The notes under the pieces are model-generated. The model made no database searches. It was given only the letters and a program-made list of their open reading frames with translations, and was not told the DNA's origin. Positions 23,682-34,266 of a stretch of 36,523 nt of DNA are shown in pieces (position 1 is the stretch's first letter; each line of letters starts with the position of its first letter). A program made the position numbers and the translations under genes. The stretch lies in NCBI GenBank assembly GCA_016187745.1, contig JACPJC010000004.1, forward strand, positions 1 through 36,523, in the 5' to 3' direction. The DNA is from Candidatus Iainarchaeum sp. (lineage in GTDB: Archaea; Iainarchaeota; Iainarchaeia; Iainarchaeales; JAXPJC01).

Positions 23682-25463
23682 CTATTCCAGCACTGCCTTT
23701 ATGCGCCTTATTCCTGCAGCAGAGCTCTCTTCCTTCACTATCCTGAATTTTCCGAGATCTTTTGTATTGCTTGCATGGGGCCCGCCGCAGATTTCAAATG
23801 AAAAATCCCCTATGGAATAAACCGAAACACTTTCCCCGTATTTCTGCTCAAACATCGCCTGCGCGCCCCTTTTCTTCGCCTCTTCCACTTTCATTTCCTC
23901 CCTCTTTACCGGAAGCGCCTTCTGTATCTGCGCATTCACAAGATTCTCAATTTCCTTCAGTTCCGCATCCGTAAGTTTGCGCTCAAAATTGAAATCAAAC
24001 CGCAGCCTTTCGGGGGTTATGTTCGAGCCGCGCTGCACAATGCCTTTTTTCTTAAGCACAATTTTCAATGCCTCATTCAATAAGTGGGTTGCAGTGTGCA
24101 GCTTTGTTGTTTCCTCCGAAGCGTCAGCAAGGCCGCCCCTGAATTTTTTTTCCGCGCCAACGCGCGATAATTCCTGATGCACCTCATAAGCCCCATTGAA
24201 TCCCTTTTCATCAACCTCAATTCTGTTTTCCTGCGCAAGCTCCTTTGTCATTTCTATGGGAAAGCCGAAGCTCTGGAATAGCAAGAAAGCATCACCCCCT
24301 GAAATTTTCTTCTTTCCTTTTGCCATGCTCTCAAATTTTTTCAGCCCCTGCGCAAGAGTATTCAAAAAGCGGGTCTCCTCTTTTTTCAGTTCATTAAAAA
24401 TAAATTCTTTGTTTTTTGCGAGTTCAGGATAATCCTCTTTGTGGATTTTTACTGCAATTTCCGCAAGCTCTGACAGGAATTCAGCCTCAATCCCAAGCAG
24501 CTTTCCGTGCCTTATTGCGCGCCTTATGAGCCTGCGCAGGACATAGCCCTGGTCGACATTGCTTGGCGCTATTGCGCGCTCATCCCCGAGAATGAAAACA
24601 GCGGCGCGCAGATGGTCCGCAACAATGCGCATTGACTTTTCCTGGGAAGCGTTCGGATTCTGAATGCGCGCAATCTCCTTTATTTTGCCCATTATTGGCG
24701 CATAGGTTTCAATCTCATAAACGCTCTGCTTTCCCTGCAGCACGGCAACTGTGCGCTCAACGCCCATTCCAGTATCGACATTCTGCTGCGCGAGCTTTTC
24801 ATATTTCCCTGAAGCGGTTTTGTTGTACTGCATGAAAACATCATTCCATATTTCAAAGTATTTTCCGCAGGGGCATCCCGGCCTGCAGTCCTTTCCGCAC
24901 TTTTCCTTTCCGGTGTCATAGAACATTTCAGTATCCGGCCCGCAGGGGCCTGCAGTTCCTGCGGGGCCCCACCAGTTGTCCTTTTTCGGGAAATAATAAA
25001 TGCGCTCTTTTGGAATTCCAAGCGATTTCCAGACTTCCGCGCTTTCCTCATCTTTTGGCGCATCAGCATCCCCCGCAAAAACGCTCACATGGATTTTTTC
25101 CTTATCCAATCCAAGCCATTTTTTGCTTGTGAGGAATTCAAGACTCCACTCAATTGCCTCTTTTTTCCAGTAATCCCCCAGGGACCAGTTCCCAAGCATT
25201 TCAAAGAATGTTAAGTGCGAAGGGTCTCCCACAAACTCAATGTCATCAGTGCGCACGCACTTCTGCACATCAGCAAGGCGCTTTCCAGAGGCGTGCTTCT
25301 GCCCCATCAAGTAGGGAACAAGCGGGTGCATGCCTGCTGTTGTAAACAGCACTGTCGGATCGTGCTCTGGAACAAGTGAGGCGCTTGCAATAACCCTGTG
25401 CCCCTTTTCCCTGAAGAATTCAAGGTAGAGCCTTTTAAGCTCAAGTGAATTAAGCGCTTTCAT
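23682..25463 (-). CDS. alaS: Alanyl-tRNA synthetase lacking the C-terminal C-Ala domain
   Basis: A 593-residue class II synthetase. The catalytic core is clear (PEHDPTVLFTTAGMHPLVPYL, FFEMLGNWSLGDY, PCGPDTEM, a Cys-rich loop with Cys189/193/197/199 before FEIWNDVFMQ, NVDTGMGVERT). A helical tRNA-recognition region follows (DQGYVLRRLIRRAIRHG). The editing domain has HTATH (456-460) and CGGPH (559-563) as zinc ligands. The protein ends about 30 residues after CGGPH, so the C-Ala/DHHA1 oligomerisation domain of typical 850-900-residue enzymes is absent. Both tRNA-Ala genes in the window keep G3-U70. First gene of the alaS-metallopeptidase-leuS operon. Confidence 0.95.
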   Translation of the reverse strand: MKALNSLELKRLYLEFFREKGHRVIASASLVPEHDPTVLFTTAGMHPLVPYLMGQKHASGKRLADVQKCVRTDDIEFVGDPSHLTFFEMLGNWSLGDYWKKEAIEWSLEFLTSKKWLGLDKEKIHVSVFAGDADAPKDEESAEVWKSLGIPKERIYYFPKKDNWWGPAGTAGPCGPDTEMFYDTGKEKCGKDCRPGCPCGKYFEIWNDVFMQYNKTASGKYEKLAQQNVDTGMGVERTVAVLQGKQSVYEIETYAPIMGKIKEIARIQNPNASQEKSMRIVADHLRAAVFILGDERAIAPSNVDQGYVLRRLIRRAIRHGKLLGIEAEFLSELAEIAVKIHKEDYPELAKNKEFIFNELKKEETRFLNTLAQGLKKFESMAKGKKKISGGDAFLLFQSFGFPIEMTKELAQENRIEVDEKGFNGAYEVHQELSRVGAEKKFRGGLADASEETTKLHTATHLLNEALKIVLKKKGIVQRGSNITPERLRFDFNFERKLTDAELKEIENLVNAQIQKALPVKREEMKVEEAKKRGAQAMFEQKYGESVSVYSIGDFSFEICGGPHASNTKDLGKFRIVKEESSAAGIRRIKAVLE

Positions 25464-25506
25464 ATGGATTCAGTAGAATTATAAAGAATTAAAGTAATTA
25501 AATATA

Positions 25507-25797
25507 ATGGTAGGGAATATGGAGAAGCGGCAGAGGGAAATGGTCCTGAAAGTTGTTGAGCTGATAAGGAAAAGCAGGAAAAGCGGCAATGTAGAGATTA
25601 AGGAAACTGCTGATTATGTGCATGAACTGGCCCGCAACCTCAAAGCACACAAGGGCAGGCTGCCCTGGAGCGATTTCCGCAGCTTCAATATAGCCGTGCG
25701 CAAGCTGATAAACCTGGCCAGTGTGAAAAAAACAAATAAGGAGAAAATTGCGCTTAAGAGATTGAAAGAACAATTCAAGAATTACAGAAGATTGTGA
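25507..25797 (+). CDS. Small basic helical protein (96 aa)
   Basis: Unrecognised lysine/arginine-rich protein, apparently all helix (VVELIRKSRKSGN, ETADYVHELARNLKAH, FNIAVRKLINLASVKK). A TATA (TTATAAAG, 25479-25486) lies about 25 nt before the ATG, matching a leaderless message and favouring this strand over the overlapping minus-strand frame. It is divergent from alaS and its end touches the 3' end of the RNase P RNA. Confidence 0.55.
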   Translation: MVGNMEKRQREMVLKVVELIRKSRKSGNVEIKETADYVHELARNLKAHKGRLPWSDFRSFNIAVRKLINLASVKKTNKEKIALKRLKEQFKNYRRL

Positions 25798-26044
25798 GCA
25801 GCGGGCAATAGGCCGCCTTTGGTATTACTAGCATTCGCCTGAGCCCCTTTCGGGTTGCACCCTTTTTCCCTTGGACCGTTTCATCTGAGGGCAGAAACCT
25901 CAATTCAAATCATCGTAATTCTGCCTTAGTTCGTTTCTGTTCCCAAGGAACTCCTCTCGGAATTTTTGCATTGCATATGGGTGGGCGGACCTTCCTCACG
26001 GAATTTCCGAAGAAAAACCGCGTAAGCTAGCTGCCCGCTACTCG
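25798..26044 (-). ncRNA. rnpB: RNase P RNA (archaeal type A-like)
   Basis: On the minus strand the ends pair as P1 (GCGGGCA near 26037, TGCCCGC at 25801-25807). The conserved region I is GTGAGGAAGGTCCGCCC, close to the universal GAGGAAAGUCC with one change. Near the 3' end, ACCAAAGGCGGCCTAT matches the conserved region V pattern ACAGAA..CGGCYUAU. In between lie GAACAGAAACGAAC, ATGAAACGGTCC and GGGTGCAACCCGAAAGGGG, in the expected order. No long ORF covers the segment. TATA-like ATTTAAAC lies about 26 nt before the 5' end. Ends are approximate. Confidence 0.75.
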
Positions 26045-26091
26045 CATAAATATATTGCATAAAAGAGTTTAAATGTGAATGCCCTGTAGAA

Positions 26092-26604
26092 TTATTGCCC
26101 ATTGATATACTCTTCAACTGACTTGCGGTCCTGGTAAGAAAGCTCCTGGATTTTCCCATCTATTTCCAATATTCTTTCAAGCCTCTTTATTTCTTCAGCA
26201 AGCGTTTTTTTGCGCGCTTCTGGCGCACTGGCATATTCGCGCTCATATGTGTCAAGCAGGTTTTGTGTTGTCCAAATATGGGACTCAACATCCCCGGTAA
26301 TGTGTAAGATTGTATCTGCAACCCTGTCTGGAGGAATTCGCGTATCTTTTGAAATCTTATAAATCACATTTTTGATTATCTGCCTGTGTTTTGGGTTGCG
26401 CGGATTCAAGCGGTATTTTCTGGCAGAAACCGCCCAATAGTCCGGATTTGGCACGCCATCTTTTGCAAGTGCCATGATCATAGCCTTTGTCTTTGCCTGC
26501 TGATGCTTGGTGAATTTTGGCACTGCATATTTTAACGCAGTGGCGATAATCGGCACAGCTACAGCAGCTACAACTGCGCGTTTTACTCCCCTATTAATTC
26601 TCAT
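26092..26604 (-). CDS. Hypothetical protein with N-terminal membrane segment (170 aa)
   Basis: Unrecognised. Residues 8-28 form a hydrophobic helix (VKRAVVAAVAVPIIATAL) after a basic start, probably a membrane anchor. The remainder is charged and helical (KHRQIIKNVIYKISKDTRI, KTLAEEIKRLERILEIDG). It follows the other hypothetical gene by 63 nt on the same strand, and the RNase P RNA lies just downstream. Confidence 0.55.
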   Translation of the reverse strand: MRINRGVKRAVVAAVAVPIIATALKYAVPKFTKHQQAKTKAMIMALAKDGVPNPDYWAVSARKYRLNPRNPKHRQIIKNVIYKISKDTRIPPDRVADTILHITGDVESHIWTTQNLLDTYEREYASAPEARKKTLAEEIKRLERILEIDGKIQELSYQDRKSVEEYINGQ

Positions 26605-26667
26605 ATAAGAATTACGCAGAGGGGGATTAAAAACATTTGCAGCCGGGAAAATCAGCCAAATTGGGCA

Positions 26668-26997
26668 TCAGCCCTTGGGAATCAGTATTCTGAACTTTCT
26701 TAATCTTTCAAACAGGTTAAACTTTGGCTTTACTGAGGAATTCACTCTCTTTGCAATTACCGGCACGCCGCCCCGCTCTCTTATAAGTGCGCGATTGCTT
26801 CGGCGGAATGCATCCCTTATATCGTGGGGCTGGAATCCTTCATTTTTTAGTTGTGTGTAAATTCCGCTGTCCGGCATGCTTCCCTCAAGCCTTTTAATTT
26901 TTGCCGTTATTACTTTAACTTCCAAAGGATTTACCACTAATTTGCCTGTTTCTTCAGGGTAAGGCTTTCTCTTTTTAATTATCGCAACATCCGCCAT
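26668..26997 (-). CDS. Hypothetical protein (109 aa)
   Basis: Unrecognised basic protein starting MADVAIIKKRKPYPEETGKL. The middle (GIYTQLKNEGFQPHDIRDAFRRSNRALI) has the look of a helix-turn-helix-like helical pair, but no motif is diagnostic. It has its own TATA (GGTTTAAATACA, 27028-27039) in the 23S downstream region, so it need not depend on rRNA read-through. Confidence 0.55.
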   Translation of the reverse strand: MADVAIIKKRKPYPEETGKLVVNPLEVKVITAKIKRLEGSMPDSGIYTQLKNEGFQPHDIRDAFRRSNRALIRERGGVPVIAKRVNSSVKPKFNLFERLRKFRILIPKG

Positions 26998-27027
26998 TTG
27001 TCCACCAATAAAATTATTGTTTGTATT

Positions 27028-27039
27028 GTATTTAAACCT
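27028..27039 (-). promoter_or_regulatory. TATA box downstream of 23S for the following gene
   Basis: GGTTTAAATACA on the minus strand, about 35 nt before the ATG at 26997. Confidence 0.5.
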
Positions 27040-27047
27040 GCCTTTTT

Positions 27048-27063
27048 CCAGCCTTGCGGCTGG
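27048..27063 (-). terminator. Hairpin in the 23S trailer
   Basis: CCAGCC-GCAA-GGCTGG on the minus strand is a 6-bp stem with a GNRA tetraloop, about 35 nt beyond the 23S end and followed by AAAAAGG. It could be a 3' stabilising or termination structure of the rRNA transcript; no 5S gene follows. Confidence 0.4.
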
Positions 27064-27084
27064 GCTGAATTAAAATTGCAGTTA

Positions 27085-27096
27085 GCGCACTGGCAT
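27085..27096 (-). other. 23S processing stem, 3' arm
   Basis: ATGCCAGTGC on the minus strand pairs over 10 bp (one wobble) with GCATTGGCAT on the 5' side of 23S (29978-29987). Short unpaired segments separate this stem from 23S helix 1, as in archaeal bulge-helix-bulge pre-rRNA processing. Confidence 0.55.
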
Positions 27097-27097
27097 T

Positions 27098-29974
<2,877 letters not shown>

Positions 29975-29977
29975 GCC

Positions 29978-29990
29978 ATGCCAATGCACC
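29978..29990 (-). other. 23S processing stem, 5' arm
   Basis: GGTGCATTGGCAT on the minus strand, partner of the 3' arm at 27085-27096. The leader between this arm and the repeat copy D contains two further hairpins (around 30000-30050 and 30075-30100) and no gene. Confidence 0.55.
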
Positions 29991-30175
29991 AACACCGAAC
30001 CGCGGGAACCCAGGTTCCCCCAGTTTGAGGGTCTTCCTGACCCCTCCTACTGGTTTGCAGTTTCCAGATGTTGCTTCCCCCGCAAAAAATCTTGCGGAGT
30101 GCATATACAATTCCTTACCAAACAAAATAATTTTGATAAGCGCAATGATTTTGTAATTTTTTATTTTATATTTTT

Positions 30176-30244
30176 CCTTGTAAATTATTTTCTTTTTGGA
30201 TAATACCTAGACTTTTTCTTTTTCTAAAAGAAAAAGGCTTGGTT
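30176..30244 (-). repeat. tRNA/rRNA-associated hairpin repeat, copy D (3' of spacer tRNA-Ala)
   Basis: Minus strand: AACCAAGCC begins 3 nt after the tRNA-Ala discriminator, followed by the arms CTTTTTCTTTT and AAAAAGAAAAAG, TCTAGGTATTATCC, AAAAAGAAAA and ATTTACAAGG. It occupies the spacer between tRNA-Ala and the 23S leader. Confidence 0.8.
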
Positions 30245-30246
30245 AG

Positions 30247-30380
30247 TGGACCCAGTGGGATTCGAACCCGTGGCCTCAGCCTTATTTGTTTTTTCCGGAG
30301 TTTTTCTTTTGGGCCTTTTCTTTTTTAAAAGAAAAGGGGCCGTTGCAAAGGCCGCGCTCTACCAACTGAGCTATGGGCCC
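30247..30380 (-). tRNA. tRNA-Ala(TGC) with a 61-nt intron, in the rRNA spacer
   Basis: Acceptor GGGCCCA/TGGGTCC with G3-U70, D-arm GCTC/GAGC, anticodon stem CGGCC/GGCTG (one G-T), loop TTTGCA plus A38 for anticodon TGC, T-arm ending CCCAC, discriminator A. The intron is 30283-30343 and its core is a perfect TTTG/CAAA helix with bulges CAA and TAA. The intron holds the hairpin GGCCCCTTTTCTTTT/AAAAGAAAAGGCC, followed by CAAAAGAAAAA, close to the downstream part of the larger repeat. Confidence 0.9.
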
Positions 30381-30455
30381 CGTTGGACCTTTTCTAAATA
30401 TTTTTTGCTGCAGAAAAATAGGTTTGTGCCCGCAAAACATTGTGCAATGTTTTTA

Positions 30456-30527
30456 CCCTGAAGAAATTTTTCTTTTTGGGTAAAACCTATACCTTCTCCT
30501 TTTTTGCAAAAAGAAAAGGGATTGGTT
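30456..30527 (-). repeat. tRNA/rRNA-associated hairpin repeat, copy E (abuts 16S 3' end)
   Basis: Minus strand: AACCAATCCC starts 3-4 nt after the 16S CACCTCC end, followed by arms CCTTTTCTTTTT and AAAAAAGGAGAAGG, TATAGGTTTTACCC, AAAAAGAAAAA and TTTCTTCAGGG. The tail TTCAGGG is complementary to CCCTGAA in the 16S leader (32060-32066). Confidence 0.8.
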
Positions 30528-30530
30528 AAA

Positions 30531-32023
30531 GGAGGTGATCCGTCCGCAGGTTCCCCTACGGACACCTTGTTACAACTTAGCCCCCCTTGCAGAATCCAGA
30601 ATCGTTGCTCTCCGAAGAGAGCAGCTCATCAGAACTCTACTCGGCTGGCTTGATGGGCGGTGTGTGCAAGGCGCAGGGACTTATTCACCGCGCGATAGTG
30701 ACGCGCGATTACTAGGGATTCCAAGCGTTCACGAGGCTGAGTTTCAAGCCCCGATCTGAACTGGGGTTAGGTTTAGGGGATTACCTTCTCCTTTCGGAGT
30801 CGGAACTCATTGTCCTAACCATTGTAGGCCGCGTGTAGCCCAAGAGATTCGGGCCATACAGATCTACCGTTGACCACTCCTTCCTCAGTATTACTACTGC
30901 AGTCCCATTAGAGTGCTCCTGCCCTTGCGGACAAGATTGCAACTAATGATGTGGGTCTCGCCCGTTACCTGAGTTAACAGGACACTTCATAGTACGAGCT
31001 GACGATGACCATACAACACCTCTCAGCGTGTCAGGTAAGCCCTTTAGGATGACCATCATTCTGCTGTCGCCCTTGGTGAGGTTTCTGGCGTTTTATTCAA
31101 TTGAACCGCAGCCTCCACCCCTTGTGGTGCGCCCCCGCCAATTCCATTAAGTTTCACTCTTGCGAGCGTACTTCCCAGGCGGCAGACTTAACGCCTTCGC
31201 TACGGCACTCCTGCATCTCGTGGATGCTAGAACACCTAGTCTGCATCGTTTACGGCTGGGACTAACCGGGTATCTAATCCGGGTCGCTCCCCCAGCTTTC
31301 GTTTCTCACTGTCAGGTCCGTACTGGCTGAGCGCCTTTGCTACTGGTGGTCCTTCCAGGATCATAGCATTTCACCGCTACCCCGGAAATTCCCTCAGCCT
31401 CTTCCGGCCTCTAGCCTGAAAGTATCATTGGCAATTCTGACTGTTAAGCAGGCAGATTTCACCAACGACTTTTCAGGCCAGCTACAAACGCTTTAGGCCC
31501 AATATGAGTGAGTACCACTTGTGGAGCACGTTTTACCGCGGCGGCTGGCACGTGTCTTACCCCCCACTTATTCGCAAAGCTATCTAGACTTTGCAAAAGC
31601 TTGCAGAGCAAGCACTCGGAATTCCCCTGTCGCACTTGCGTGCATTGCAGAGTTTTCGCACCTGCTGCACCCCGTAGGGCTAGGGACCTTATCTCAGTTC
31701 CCTTCTCCGGGCTCCCTCTTTCAAGGCCCGTACGGATCTTAGGCTTGGTGGGCATTTACCCCGCCAACTACCTAATCCGACGCAGTCCCATCCTGAAGCA
31801 AACTGCAAAAGCATGAATTGCAGCTCCTTTGAACAGGGGAATTTTCCAATACCCCCCGCCTAAGATGCATTATGCCCAGTTTCCCGGGTTTTGCACCTCT
31901 TCAGGTTAGATTAACTACGTGTTACTGAGCCGTTTGCCAGAGCTGCTCGTAGCTGCAGCTCTAAGACTTGCATGGTTAAGTCGAATTCCGATAGCAGTAC
32001 CCGCCAGCAGGATCAGCTGGAAT
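30531..32023 (-). rRNA. 16S ribosomal RNA
   Basis: About 1.49 kb on the minus strand. The 5' end ATTCCAGCTGATCCTGCTGG corresponds to the archaeal ATTCCGGTTGATCCTGCCGG. The 3' end GGATCACCTCC carries the anti-Shine-Dalgarno sequence. The universal segment around GACGGGCGGTGTGTGC (read here as its complement near 30655) is present. Length leaves no room for an intron. First gene of the rRNA operon. Confidence 0.95.
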
Positions 32024-32024
32024 C

Positions 32025-32060
32025 ATCAGAAACCCTTCGTTTCCGATACCTTCCGCTTTT
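32025..32060 (-). repeat. 16S-leader hairpin, copy 2
   Basis: Directly before the 16S 5' end the minus strand reads AAAAGCGGAAGG, stem ATCGGAAAC, loop GAAGG, stem GTTTCTGAT. All nine pairs form, with one G-U. It matches copy 1 at 8408-8444, with compensatory changes in the stem. Probably an rRNA processing or assembly signal in the leader. Confidence 0.6.
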
Positions 32061-32334
32061 TCAGGGAAAGATACCGAATAAAAAGTTCTGAAACACACTC
32101 ATATATCCAATTTTGGAATTGGTTTTAAATTTGCTGTCTTGCACTTATTTGCGAGCACAAATTTCCTATTCTGCAACATCAGACCCGAAAAAGCTCGAGC
32201 CCTCATGAAGCCATATAGCACTCAAGCAATAACAACAATGCGGACGCATAGAAAGATTTCAATGCATCGCTCAAGCAAATTGCTCTGCTTTCACTGCACC
32301 AGGCTATAATACCTATAATATACTGTGCGCCTCG
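32061..32334 (-). other. rRNA operon leader
   Basis: About 270 nt between the promoter and the 16S hairpin. It holds no credible ORF. CCCTGAA at 32060-32066 (minus) can pair with TTCAGGG at the end of repeat copy E, a candidate 16S processing stem. Otherwise I see nothing specific. Confidence 0.4.
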
Positions 32335-32345
32335 CATTTAAATAG
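32335..32345 (-). promoter_or_regulatory. rRNA operon promoter (TATA)
   Basis: CTATTTAAATG on the minus strand, preceded by GCGAAAC as a BRE-like element. A start site is expected near 32314, giving a leader of roughly 290 nt before 16S. Confidence 0.5.
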
Positions 32346-32406
32346 GTTTCGCTTGCGCGTGCGCAAATTTTATTAATGCGCAAGGCGCTAATTTAATTGT
32401 GGTTTT

Positions 32407-32544
32407 ATGCCTCCAAAACCAATCAGGGAATTTTTTGCAAATTTCAGGAAGAGAATGGGCCAATTTACATTGCACACGCGCCGGAAAGGCATAAGGGAAT
32501 TCTACCAGACCCCGGAACTTGCCAGAATAAAGAGGCGCTTTTAA
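32407..32544 (+). CDS. Small basic protein (45 aa)
   Basis: ORF starting MPPKPIREFFANFRKRMGQF and ending ELARIKRRF. It is strongly basic with aromatic residues, like a small RNA-binding or ribosome-associated protein. A TATA (ATTTTATTAATG, near 32372) lies at a suitable distance and is divergent from the rRNA promoter. I do not recognise a family. Confidence 0.5.
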   Translation: MPPKPIREFFANFRKRMGQFTLHTRRKGIREFYQTPELARIKRRF

Positions 32545-32584
32545 TACGAATGATTTTTAAATAAGTTAATCTATTGATTTAAAC

Positions 32585-33472
32585 ATGTTCGGGAGAATTG
32601 CCGCGCTTATTGAGCTGATGCGCCCTGTTGAGTGGAGCAAAACATTCGGCAATATGGTGCTGGGCTCGGTTCTTGCGCTCTATCTCACAAACCAGCCTAT
32701 TTTTACGCTAAATAATTTCTATCTTTTCCTTATAGGCTTTATTGCTGCAGGGCCTCTTCTCTGGGGCGGCCTTTACACACTGAATGATTACTATGACTGG
32801 AAAAAGGACCTATTGCACAAGGTGAAAAAAACAAGGGCAATCCCCTCAGGAAGGATAAGCGCAAATGCAGCGCTATTGTTTTCCCTGCTGCTGATATTCC
32901 TTGCGATTTTTATCGGCGGCATGTCAGGCGCATTGTTCTTTGTGTGCATTGCAGTAATGTTCTTCAACCAGATATTATATACCTCAAAGCCCTTCAGGCT
33001 GAAGGAGCGCGCTGTTTTTGACCTCATTTCGGGCTCGCTCATAAACCCGATTTTCAGGTTCTATGCGGGCTGGGTTTTGTTTGCTTCTGCCTTCAATGCG
33101 CCTATTGAGGTTCTGCTGTTTGTTGTGGGCTTCCAGTTTGCCGGCTTCACCCTTTACAGATTAAGCAATAAAAAGCTGGAAACAAAACTGACCTTCAGGA
33201 GCAGCAATGTTGTTTTCGGCGAGAAAAAAATCCGATACCTTGCATATGCCGCGGGCGCAATTGCAGGGCTTTCATATCTCATAATGTGCTTCACAATCCT
33301 CCCGCCAAGGTTCCTGATTCTTGCAGTATTGAGCGTTCTTGCATTCCCACTCTACGCAAAGGCGCTGTCAAAGCCGCAGGAAATGGACATGAGGCGGATG
33401 TACAAACTGATTTACGCGCACTACACGCTTTTCATAATAGGATTCATCCTGCTGTTTTATGTGCAGTTCTAG
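32585..33472 (+). CDS. UbiA-family prenyltransferase with degenerate second Asp motif
   Basis: A 295-residue membrane protein with about eight hydrophobic helices. The first prenyl-diphosphate/Mg motif NDxxDxxxD is intact: Asn67, Asp68, Asp71 and Asp75 in LNDYYDWKKD, followed by RAIPSGRIS. The second motif (normally DxxxD followed by GxxT) reads YRLSNKKLETKL and lacks the aspartates. This resembles UbiA-superfamily proteins acting on unusual acceptors, such as decaprenyl-phosphoribose synthase-like enzymes, or an inactive paralogue. The acceptor cannot be told. A second, canonical UbiA gene lies at 34687. Confidence 0.82.
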   Translation: MFGRIAALIELMRPVEWSKTFGNMVLGSVLALYLTNQPIFTLNNFYLFLIGFIAAGPLLWGGLYTLNDYYDWKKDLLHKVKKTRAIPSGRISANAALLFSLLLIFLAIFIGGMSGALFFVCIAVMFFNQILYTSKPFRLKERAVFDLISGSLINPIFRFYAGWVLFASAFNAPIEVLLFVVGFQFAGFTLYRLSNKKLETKLTFRSSNVVFGEKKIRYLAYAAGAIAGLSYLIMCFTILPPRFLILAVLSVLAFPLYAKALSKPQEMDMRRMYKLIYAHYTLFIIGFILLFYVQF

Positions 33473-33546
33473 AACATGCTGCCAAATTTATTAATGCAAA
33501 GCGCGTTAGTTCTAGCCTTAAATGCCGCCGGCAAAATCAGTTATAT

Positions 33547-33678
33547 TTACGTGCTCAGCCTGTTCTTAAGGTAGCGCTTCTTTCTTTTCTTCTTGCGCAT
33601 CTTCTTCTTGTGCCATTTCCAGCGCTGCCTGCTCTTGGTTTTCTTGAATCTGCTTGAATCCCTGCTGCGCGTGCTCAT
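33547..33678 (-). CDS. rpl41e: Probable ribosomal protein eL41
   Basis: A 43-residue, extremely basic ORF. The C-terminal part RQRWKWHKKKMRKKKRKKRY closely follows the eL41 pattern (RWKKKRMRRLKRKRRKMR), with an N-terminal extension MSTRSRDSSRFKKTKS. eL41 is normally about 25 residues and bridges the subunits. TATA-like ATTTATAATCC lies upstream on the minus strand. The short, low-complexity composition leaves some doubt. Confidence 0.6.
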   Translation of the reverse strand: MSTRSRDSSRFKKTKSRQRWKWHKKKMRKKKRKKRYLKNRLST

Positions 33679-33748
33679 ATTTACCACAAATCAGTTCTAA
33701 TTAAAATAAAAAGAAGTAGAAAAGGATTATAAATCCGATTCATCAAGT

Positions 33749-34198
33749 TCAGCAGCCGGTTGTGTATGCGCAGACCCTGCTTGAGTATGTGGCGTATGCG
33801 GGATATCTTGCTGTGGGAGGGCTTGAATAGCTTGAGTATGCGCTGCCGCTGTTATAGCTTGTGAATGTGCCTGTAACGCTCGGGTATGTGGGATCATAAA
33901 TTGCCCTTGCTATATTCCCGTAGCTTGGCCCCGCAGGAAGGCTGCGCCAGTTGGGATAGTAGTAGGAATAGCCGTATGGGAAATAGCTGTATGCCGCAGG
34001 GTAGGGGTAGTACTCATAATAATAGTTGTATCCGGGCGCATAGACTGATGTTGCTGAAGGATAATAAACTGCTGTTGGATATGCATAATCGCTTGTGCTG
34101 TAGCCTGCGCTCACATACCAGCCAGATGCCATTGCGCCTGCAATAAAAGCCACTGCAAAAACCGCAATTGCCATTGCCAAAATTGCCCTCTTCGCCAT
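33749..34198 (-). CDS. Secreted tyrosine-rich protein
   Basis: A 149-residue protein with a typical signal peptide (MAKRAILAMAIAVFAVAFIAG) and likely cleavage after AMAS near residue 25. The mature part holds about 30 tyrosines plus many Pro, Ser, Ala and Gly, with runs such as YNYYYEYYPYP and GYSYYYP, and two cysteines at the C-terminus. It looks like a surface or structural protein (adhesive, filamentous or cross-linked), but no family is recognised. Gene-wide composition is repetitive but in frame throughout. Confidence 0.7.
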   Translation of the reverse strand: MAKRAILAMAIAVFAVAFIAGAMASGWYVSAGYSTSDYAYPTAVYYPSATSVYAPGYNYYYEYYPYPAAYSYFPYGYSYYYPNWRSLPAGPSYGNIARAIYDPTYPSVTGTFTSYNSGSAYSSYSSPPTARYPAYATYSSRVCAYTTGC

Positions 34199-34266
34199 AA
34201 TATAATATGCTGCTTAAGTGGTATTTAAACCTATCCATTAACTGAAATGAGTGAATAATTAGGAAG

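Noticed and set aside
25498..25773. Minus-strand ORF opposite the small basic protein
   Set aside because: The plus-strand frame has a well-placed TATA and a coherent helical, charged sequence; the minus frame has neither.
27001..27097. Search for a 5S rRNA gene after 23S
   Set aside because: Only the trailer hairpin and a promoter are present; no 5S-like sequence was seen there or elsewhere in the window.
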